Shown one piece after another: positions 55,866-64,000 of a stretch of 64,000 bases of DNA; position 1 is the stretch's first letter, and each line of letters begins with the position of its first letter. Below the pieces are notes generated by a model. That model ran no database searches. It was not told the origin of the DNA and saw only the letters and a list, made by a program, of their open reading frames with translations. Origin of the DNA: Hemerocallis citrina (lineage: Eukaryota; Streptophyta; Magnoliopsida; Asparagales; Asphodelaceae); NCBI GenBank assembly GCA_017893485.1, contig CM030362.1:184844175-184908174 (forward strand). Reading direction: 5' to 3'. The position numbers were made by a program, and so were the translations under genes.

Positions 55866-58227
55866 AATAACTGTACTAACCGAACTTAAAGAAAGTATTT
55901 CAGTTTTGAATGTTTATATTAGATTCTGAGTGAAAGACTCATTATTCAATATTCATTAAGCAAACAACAACCATTTAGCATTGTACTCATAATTTTTACA
56001 CTACAAAATTACAGTAATAACTAGCAAAAAAGTTTACAATTTACAAGTTACAAATGATTACAATTTACAACTAATCAACTATATAAGCTTATATTTTACA
56101 ATTTGAAATTACAAGTTTCTAACTTTCTGTAACACTTTTGTAGTTTGCAGGCCTCATCTGAGTCATCTCAAGCACTTAAGCATTTACCAGACATTGCAAA
56201 GTGAAGCAACAATCAGTGGGAAAGAGAGGGACCTGAGAAGATATGGTACTCCAATGAAGTATTCCAATGAAGTATTCACCTGGAAGATATAGCAATCATA
56301 GTATCTCAAATTCTCAATGCATATAATGAAGCTCTAAGTCAAGCATATAATGCAGGAGGCATGTTATAAGCTGAAAATGGATAGGCATATGTAACAATTT
56401 TATCATTCTAGTATCAGCTAAAAAGCTCGCAATTGATAGGCATTCGTCCAACTACAATTCAGCTAGTTTTACGACAGTTATACAGTTAAAATAATAGCTT
56501 GATTAGTTTATAATACCAATTGTTTTTTCAGTTAGTAGTAGTATGCATCAATATTCATTATCTGATAGTAGTTATACTTGGTTTCAGATTAAATGTAGTA
56601 TTTAGCTTTTAATGTATGAAATAAATTAAGACTTTGTTCCTTGATCAAGGATCTTCCAGATTTAAGTTTTCAGCTCTCAATTTATTTTCTTAATTGGAAT
56701 TTTTGGTTCACAATTTCCCAATTCATGACTTGACAAACGAAATAAAAGTATGTGCATGTAATTAAAAAATACCTGCTTCAATCACGCTAGAATTCACATA
56801 ATCTTCCTCGCTTTCACCAAAATTCTCAGCCATGCTACCATTCCCATCAGAGGATGAACTAAAACTACAATAGAAAGACCCACTTTTTCTTTCATGTTGA
56901 GCATCAGAGGATGAACTGAAACTACAATAGAAAAAACAAAGGACAACACTTTTCAGTTTCTGTTACATGTGGTAATGCCAATAACTTGTTATGTAGTGAC
57001 ATCGCCAATGACTCATTGACTTGTAAACCTGTATATAACAACTCATAGCCAATTTCTTCAATCACAATAGTATCATGTGCAAGGTATTGCTAGAATGCTA
57101 GTAGATAAAAACTTTATTCATCTACATTTTACTGACTACTATTACGTGACAGAATCAAGCAAAAAAATATAAATCATTGTACTGATCTTATATTACATAC
57201 AAACACATGCATGCATCCTTGCTGTGAACTTTCTGTATTGGCTTTTATAGTCTCTGAACAAATCTGCTATACAGTATTGTTGGCATCCTACCGATGTATT
57301 TCTGTGTTGTTTATTTGTTATTATTTGCGTTTGAGAAGGAAAGATTGGCTGCAAGAAAGTATAAATTCAAATTGAATTGGCTAGGTATAACATGAGTTTG
57401 TTTTCTGATTCTTGGTTGACAATGCTAAACATACCCATTGCTCTGAATAGAAATATGCACGAAATGCACGAAAGGTACATAAACATACCTTTCCATCTGG
57501 AAGCTGAGCCAAAAATACTTTGCTTAGCTTAGCTTTGCTGATTAATTTTCCTCTGCAAAACTATTAGTATAGTGCTGAAGGGATGCAACAGTAAAGAATA
57601 CTCAAACCGACGACATTCAGTGAAGTAACAATCTATCTCATAAGTCATCAATCAACATGCTTTGAATTTAACAAAATTCAGTGAAGTAACAATCGTAATT
57701 CGTAAAGCTCAGATAGGATTATTTCATCACTAGTCACTCCTGAATGATGATTAATTCATAGTGTGCAACTTCAGAAACATAATCCATCTCATCATCACTT
57801 AAAACCAATGAAGAAAAATAAAGCTCACTTAGGATTAATTCATCACAAGTCACTCCTACAAATTATTAAATAAATGATTCATAGTGTGCAACTTCAGAAA
57901 CATAATCCATCTCATCATCACTTGTACAAATTGAAATCCAAGTTATCCAATGAAGAAGCAAACTCACAATCACATGAATATAACAGACTAGTAGAATACT
58001 TTAGCATAATAAAGTCATGGTTAACAGTAAACCAAACATAAAATAGAATGATACTGTCATACTGATTTGTCTCACAATGTGAACCACCACCAAATACCAA
58101 TCGAACTATCAAATTCTCCAAACCATGAACCCCTAAACAAAGAAAATATAATATACGAATGAATAAGATAAAAATTAGAAATAATATAACTTCACTATAA
58201 GAAAGAAAAAATTGAAAAGAATCTCAC
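55866..58227. other. Non-coding 3' region of the hAT element
   Basis: AT-rich, no protein motif in any frame. A short direct repeat is present (CAGTGAAGTAACAATC at 57618 and 57680), and a longer one around AATTCATAGTGTGCAACTTC at 57753 and near 57868. It may hold the transposase 3' UTR. Confidence 0.55.
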
Positions 58228-60419
58228 TTAAATATCAACAATTGCGGGTTCTGCTCCTCCAATCTTTGTTATTTCTGTTTTAAAGTAAAACAATTAATTA
58301 GTTAATAAATAAATTTTAAACAATGTCTACAAATTACAATATTAACGATGGGTAGGAGATTACCATTTTCAATCCTATCAAGTTGTTCCAAATCTTCCTC
58401 CACACAAATTGGTCGAATATCGGACCGTATCCAATCTTGTGCACACACAAGCACTTGCACTAGTTTAGGAGTCAATAATCTCCTAAATGGATCAAGTATA
58501 CGTTCGCCGGTGCTAAATGATGATTCTAAAGCAACGGTTGAAATAGGGACAGCTAAAACATCTCTCGCCATTTGAGCAAGAATCGGAAATCTAATTTCAT
58601 GTTTCCTTCACCAATCAAGAATTTCAAATTCTTCTTCTTCATCCTCACATTCTTCTGCCAAGTACTTATCCAATTCAGATTTAGAATCTCCACCTTCAGC
58701 TTCTTTCTTATATCTCTTGTAAGATTGTTTATAAATAGTTGTACTTTCTGAACCAAAAGTAGATGAAGTATTAGAAGTGTCACAAGAGGATGAAGTGGTC
58801 GTGACTGGATCAAGTTTTCTTTTATACTCATTGTAAAACTCAACAGCAACCTCCTTGATAGAATTCACCTTTATTGCAGCCAATTCTTCGTTATCATCAT
58901 ATTGTCTTAAAAAAGCAAACTCCACAAATCTCATCTTATGCCTAGGATCTAGCATCACGGCAAGAAAAAGATAGTAGTTGACATTTTCCATAGTTCTCCA
59001 ATATTTGTTATATTTGTCTCTCATTTTAAAAGCCATTGAAGCTAAATTCACATCAACACTGCTTTCCCACTGTTTCAAAAGGCAATCAACTTCATCTAAT
59101 TCATGCAAAAAATTATTAGCAGTCACATACAAAGACCCTGATACTTTCAATGTGAGATTATAAAAGTGTTCTAAAAATTGAACAAGTCGCCTGACATTAT
59201 TCCAATCATCATCATCGGGAATCCCTTCTTCCAAGTCACTCCTAAAAAAAGGATCCATATGATTAAATCTTTCAAAAGCTCTTTCAAATTTTTCCGCCGT
59301 ATCCAACATAAGATATGTTGAAATCCACCTAGTGGCAACATCAAGGCACAACATGCGCTTACTCTCAATCTTTTTAATCTCAATGCATTCTTTAAATTTT
59401 CTGATACGAGAGGGAGATTGTCTAATATATTTCACTGCCGAACGAACTCGACAAACTGATTTTCTCATCTCCTTTACCCCATCCTGCACTATGAGATTTA
59501 TTATATGTGCAACACACCTCATATGAAGATACTTGCAATTAAGAACACTATGCCCCCAATTGTTAATTTTCTTCTTCAAGTGATTAACCATAACATCATT
59601 TGCGCTTGCATTATCAACTGTTATTGAATATACTTTATCAATACCCCAATCCAACAAGCATCTTTCAACTTCAATGCCTAACCCCTCACCCTTATGAGTA
59701 GAAATTGGACAAAAATTTAGAATCTTTTTGTGCATTTTCCAATTATTGTCAATGAAGTGGGCAGTGATACACATATAATTTATTCTCTGCAAAGAGGTCT
59801 AAGTATCGGTGGTGATGGATACTTTTTGACATGTTTCTTTCAAGAATTTTTTCAATAACCCCTTCTCATTAACATACAACTCATAAATATCTCTTGTGAT
59901 TGTCGAACGTGAAGGAATATGAAACATAGGACAACAAATAGACATGAATTTACAAAACCCATGATGCTCAACATGACCAAATGGTAGCTCATCCACTATG
60001 ACCATATATGCAAGACCCTTCGTAGCTTCATCTTGGTTAAATATCCAATTAGTTAATATACTCTCCCTCTTCTTACCTCTTTGAACCGGTTGTAAACTCA
60101 ATAGATTTTGTGAAGTCTCTTTATTGTGTGGATTATCACAACAACTACCCATGTGATTTTTCAAAGCTGTTGTCCCATTTTTTTTTAGTATTGCCATTAA
60201 ACTGTTTTGCACAATAATTGCACTTCGCTTTCACACTTCATCTAAGTCATTGATCTTAGTAAAATGAAGCCAAACTTCGGATCTAGATTTAATTGCTTTT
60301 CTAGAACTTTGTGAGGGTTGGGGTTGCATACTTGCTTCTACATGGCTTAAATTATCAACAGTAATAGAATTTGAATCCTCACGACCCCTAATATCTTGTC
60401 TATCCATATCAAAATCCAT
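58228..60419 (-). pseudogene. hAT transposase (RICESLEEPER-like), inactivated
   Basis: Probable start at ATG 60419 (MDFDMDRQD). It has an N-terminal BED zinc-finger region around 60260-60140 (SEVWLHFTKI, ALKNHMGSC), whose middle is frameshifted by indels near 60231 and 60188. The RNase-H-like catalytic core follows: ITTD just before a stop at 59799-59801, SITVDNASANDVM and MRCVAHIINLIVQDGVK. The insertion domain follows, then a stop at 58608-58610 and the C-terminal dimerisation block, PISTVALESSFSTGERILDPF with LTPKLVQVLVCAQDWI. A likely intron (58275-58363, GT-AG) leads to a last exon ending at 58228-58230. Both stops lie where relatives have Trp. The protein would cut and rejoin the element ends; this copy cannot. 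Confidence 0.92.
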
Positions 60420-60464
60420 ACTAATAGTAAAAAAGTTCACAGGTGACAGTGCAACAACTAGCAA

Positions 60465-61125
60465 TTCTTCGAATCAAATCTACCAATTGAAACCAAACAA
60501 AAGTATAAACCAAAACTTATTATTTTCTCGTTACAAATTTAAAATTTTAACACTTAGAAATATCAAGATTAATTTATACCTTAGCACTTAGCAGCTTAGT
60601 TTGAGAGGCACTGCGAATCGCGAGGCACTGCGAATTGCGATGGAGAATCAGGGGAATAAAGTAGGCCGATCGGGGGAACGGCACCAGAGGAGGCCAGTAT
60701 GGATGGAGATCGAGAGTCGAGACTGGAGGGTGCGACTCTGCGAGGAGTCAGACCAGGGTCCAAGGGGGATGGAGATCGAGAGTCGAAAGCCAATGATGGA
60801 GATCGACTGATCGAGAGTCGAGACCGTCTAGGGTTAAAGGAATTGAGAATTTAGAGAGAGGAGAGGAATGGATCTGTGAAATTGAAAGAGTGATTTGGAG
60901 ATGAGCCTTGAGAGTTAGAGGCCGAATTAATAGAGTGAAAAGGAGAAGTGGAGAAGGAGAACTCTGGAGAAGTCATCATTAATAGATAGGATTGAGAAGT
61001 AGAACTTCGTCTACACTACTCAGTAGAGAAGACTGAAGAGTGAAGACTGAGAAGATGAGAAGTCACGACCCATAAGAAGGGCTGATTCTTCTGAAGGGGT
61101 AGAATTAATTTTGAGAAGAAAAAAA
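60465..61125 (-). other. 5' leader/promoter side of the hAT transposase
   Basis: Upstream of the transposase in minus sense. It includes a G-rich plus-strand block (60600-60960) with three GGAGATCGA copies, mostly followed by GAGTCGA. No open frame with a domain. Confidence 0.5.
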
Positions 61126-61306
61126 GTTCGGTTTTTTTTTTCAGTTCAGTTTTTTTAGAACCCAACCAAAAACCGACCCCAACTCTCTAACAAAACTACG
61201 ATTTGGATCAAAACCGAACCGAAAAACCGAAAAACCGAACCAAATTGATAAATTTCGGTTTGGTTCGGTTCGGTAATCGGTTTTAACCAAAGTATGAATA
61301 ATCCTA
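61126..61306. repeat. Right terminus and subterminal repeats of hAT
   Basis: Repeated AACCGAACC and GTTCGGTTCGG words near the right end, mirroring the left end. The terminal inverted repeat ends at 61306. Confidence 0.88.
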
Positions 61307-61405
61307 ACCGGAGGTTCGACTGTCGCTTCCACCGAGACCATGGGCATGATACCGATAATTGTCGCATCTTGAAAGACGAGATCGAGGCCCTCATCTAGAA
61401 GGGAT
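61307..61405 (+). pseudogene. Tat-like gag, short 3' part with knuckle-like motif
   Basis: Continues the gag of 54338-55707 after the hAT: CRFHRDHGHDTDNC then LKDEIEALI and a stop, all typical of the gag zinc-binding end of Tat-type elements. It is cut at 61405 by a family A LTR. The preceding five bases GGGAT (61401-61405) should be the left half of its target duplication. Confidence 0.8.
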
Positions 61406-64000
61406 TGTAACGCCCCGAATCCCAAATACACTGGATTCGAGATGTTCTACAGGATCTTTTCACTTTCTTTAGTACAATTTTACAAGGAAATTTAAACTTT
61501 TCACTTTACATCAGAGTTTACATCAATATTACACTTTTCATTTGCACAGCGGAAGTAAAATTTACAATTATTAAATAAATATACAACAACATGGTATATT
61601 TTGTAAGCATCCATCCCTCTTTAATCTTTAACATGTCATTTACCTGCATATAAAACTGTGGGTACGTCAGTTTATTCAACCGACGATCATTATACACGGC
61701 CATCCTCTTTATGCCGGAAATAGTATAACTTAATTTTCCATATTTAACAAACACAAACTTGTCACATTTCAAACAAAAGGGACTACCCTATTGATGTCGT
61801 GTTGTGATTGTGCACTTAGTCCTTAATGCAGTTATTTATGTCACATGACACTAATGCGCACTTGTTCGGATTCTATGCATCCCATACTACATAGGTCCGA
61901 GGGCAAGCCCTTAATCGTTCTTCATCTTTGTAGGGTTCAATCCCTCGCCATGACTTAATCTACTACTGTAACTACGGTAGGTATCCTAGATGATCTATGA
62001 GTGCAAGCACGTGTACAGAAAACCTGGAGGGGAATCCCACGTCATGTCACGACTCATCGTGAAGAACCTATGGCAATTCAGCCTCTTTCATGGCACACGA
62101 TCCTCATGCAGTCACCAAACATCCCACAAGTGTCACCACCGGGACGGTACCCTGGAGTAGCATCCACGTCATGTCACGACGCATCGTGAAGAACCTGTGA
62201 AATACTCTCCGCCGCCGTGGTACCCTGGAGCCGTATCCACGTCATGTCACGACTCATCGTGAAGAACCTATGAAATACTCTCCGCCGCAAATCCGATGGC
62301 CCTCACTCGTGTTTTTCTCCTACTTTCATCACGTCCCCACTATGTACTAATCCTTAGTTTTTATTAGAATCATGAACCAAATCAAAGCTCTAGAGTTAGC
62401 CTCTCCACTAAACCGGACTTATTCATTCATTTCAACATGACCAACCTTGGTCTTTCTTTTCAATAATTCATTTCAATTTCTTTCCAATTGCTGGGGGAGA
62501 CTTAGCTACTCTTTCATTTCAATTCCAATTCACAAATTCTAACATTGAGCGTTACTAGCTCATAAGTTCATTTTTCATTGCCTCAGCATATCATGATCTT
62601 AGCTTTCATATTCATGTAATTCTCAATTCAAATCTATGATTCATTTCATGTAAATTCTCAATTCAAAACTATGATTCATTTCATGTAAATTCATGCAGCA
62701 ACAAATAGAGTTTATCAACACCCACCATAAGGTTCACAATCTTCAAAATAAACAGAATAATGTTCTCTGACATATCAAAACACTCTGGACAGTCGACTTG
62801 GATCTCTTCCAGTCGACTTGTTCAGTCAATTCAAGTTCTTCATAACCACTCGGAAGAGTCGACTGCTGCACATGGCAGTCGGCTGTTCCGCAGTGTTCCA
62901 ATTCAATTATCACCCACAGGGCAGTCGACTGTCGTTCAACACAGTCGCCTGTTTTGCGGAGTTCAATTATGTAATTTCTCAAGTTCTATACAGTAGACTG
63001 CTACACACATTCGGTCGACTGAACAGTTTAAAAATCTCAAATTAAGGAATCACACATCATATTTTGTCACGCTATTCTTCAACAAGAATAATTAACATTT
63101 CATGGTTATCACATTGTTCTCAAAATGAGAAGTACTAACAAATATTCATAATTCATATTTTCATACATCTATAATGTCACTTCAATCTTTACTATACTAA
63201 TCTTCCTCATTTCTAGTTCTTTTGCAAAGTATAATTTTCTAAAAATACACATATCAAAATCATAGTTCTGATCACACCTTTTATTCTCAAATCACATTTT
63301 ATTCCATGCAACCATTCCCAAATTATCGTTATAAAGTCTTATGTATTTTTAGAAGAGTAGAACATTCGAGTTTATAAAAATGCATCAATACCAGTCGACT
63401 TATACTGTAGTAAGTCGACTGTCCAGGAGAAAACATCCATGATTTCAAGCAAGAAGTTGACTTATAAAAGCACCAGTCGACTTAAACGAGCATATAAGTC
63501 GACTTACAAGGTCCTAAGTCGACTTATCAGAACGTTTCTTTTCCGACATTTCTCAACAATTAATGCCACAAATCTCTTTATTAGCCAAGTTCACATTCAT
63601 GGTTATAATTAATCCATATCAACTTAGGCTTTTACTAATCCAATCACATACAATTGCATACTCACATTCCAATCAATTTATAGGTCAATTCTCCAATTAA
63701 GAGTGTACTCTTGTTAATATTTTTCATGCATCATTTCTCAATATGATACTAGCATCATTTCTAATTAGAAATAAGGAAAATCAAACCCACTATCATTCAC
63801 TCATTCTAACAAGCATTTCTATTTTAGAAATATGGAGAATTTTACCCACCTTATATGGAGAGAACAAACACAATAGCAACTAAGTCCTTTGCGAATGAAT
63901 GCACCTCCTCCTAGACGCTCGCACACACCTCCAAGCCCAAGCAAAACCGAAGCCTTCCCCTTTTGATGCCGGCCTTCTTCTCCTTGTTGAAAGCAACACA
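61406..64000 (-). mobile_element. Family A LTR on the minus strand, running off the window
   Basis: Starts TGTAACGCCCCGAATCCC, the reverse of the family A LTR end, and follows the reverse of 30904-34165 to about position 31570 of that copy at the window edge. About 700 bp of LTR should lie beyond. Whether it is a solo LTR or the 3' LTR of a full element cannot be seen here. Confidence 0.9.
62790..63525. repeat. Paired AGTCGACT palindromes in the terminal family A LTR
   Basis: Pair centres lie at 62794/62814, 62860/62880, 62926/62946, 62995/63016, 63396/63416, 63458/63478 and 63500/63520. The 20-bp spacing is kept even where members have mutated (AGTCGGCT, AGTCGCCT, AGTTGACT). Confidence 0.85.

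Larger units (their letters stand above)
55716..61306 (-). mobile_element. hAT DNA transposon (Ac/RICESLEEPER-like), 5.6 kb
   Basis: Ends TAGGGGTGTTCATCGG (left) and, reverse-complemented, TAGGATTATTCATAC (right) are imperfect terminal inverted repeats. ACCGGAGG at 55708-55715 and 61307-61314 is a perfect 8-bp duplication, the hallmark of hAT. Both subterminal regions (55735-55865 and 61125-61290) are packed with CCGAAC/GTTCGG and AACCGAACCG words, likely transposase binding sites. A minus-strand transposase gene lies at 58228-60419, and about 2.5 kb of non-coding 3' sequence follows it. The element is inserted in the gag of a Tat-like gypsy element. Confidence 0.95.

Overview
The window is repeat-dense nuclear DNA of a flowering plant, probably a eudicot. 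Every gene-like reading frame I can identify belongs to a transposable element: Ty1/copia and Ty3/gypsy LTR retrotransposons, a hAT transposon, TRIMs and a large non-autonomous LTR element. I see no convincing host gene, rRNA, tRNA or CRISPR array. A block of exactly 500 N at 44639-45138 marks a draft-assembly gap.

Layout. 1-1992 is AT-rich spacer with a (TA)n/(GA)n microsatellite. 1993-2778 is an intact TRIM with a 5-bp target duplication. 4375-15662 is a decayed copia element (outer) whose pol is split by a younger full copia element (6021-13781; two 1.27-kb LTRs, CCTAC duplication, gag-pol with three frameshifts). 16518-17773 is a small terminal-inverted-repeat element carrying a FAR1/MULE-like exon set. 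18276-18806 is an unrecognised AT-rich ORF. 19160-29131 is a roughly 10-kb non-autonomous LTR element on the minus strand (family D, CCCTC duplication). 30346-36757 is the LTR of family B, split by a 3.26-kb solo LTR of family A (30904-34165, TTTTC duplication). 36758-39272 is a head-to-tail TRIM array with four LTRs. 39273-42705 is the 3' end of a minus-strand chromovirus-like gypsy element (family A). 42696-44638 is an unclassified repeat running into the gap.

Right half. 45139-46654 is a family A 5' LTR, followed by its primer site, a coiled-coil ORF and gag. Gag is split after codon 23 by a 5.7-kb solo LTR of family B (47430-53134) that carries a 50-bp minisatellite. 54067-61405 is a 5'-truncated Tat-like gypsy element whose gag is split by a 5.6-kb hAT transposon (55716-61306, perfect 8-bp duplication). 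A second family A LTR on the minus strand (61406 onward) ends that gag and runs off the window.

How the pieces relate. The nesting gives a relative chronology: the host elements (outer copia, family A gag, Tat-like gag, family B LTR) predate the insertions inside them. The TRIMs, families A and B and element D share LTR ends of the form TGTAAYRYCC...GGGGCGTTACA, and all but B show a tRNA-iMet primer site. This suggests the non-coding elements borrow the machinery of the family A gypsy elements.

The most unusual signal is not a gene. The palindrome AGTCGACT occurs in pairs set almost always 20 bp centre to centre, with unrelated spacers. About 26 such pairs lie in three otherwise unrelated repeat families (TRIM, family A LTR, and the 43-44 kb repeat).
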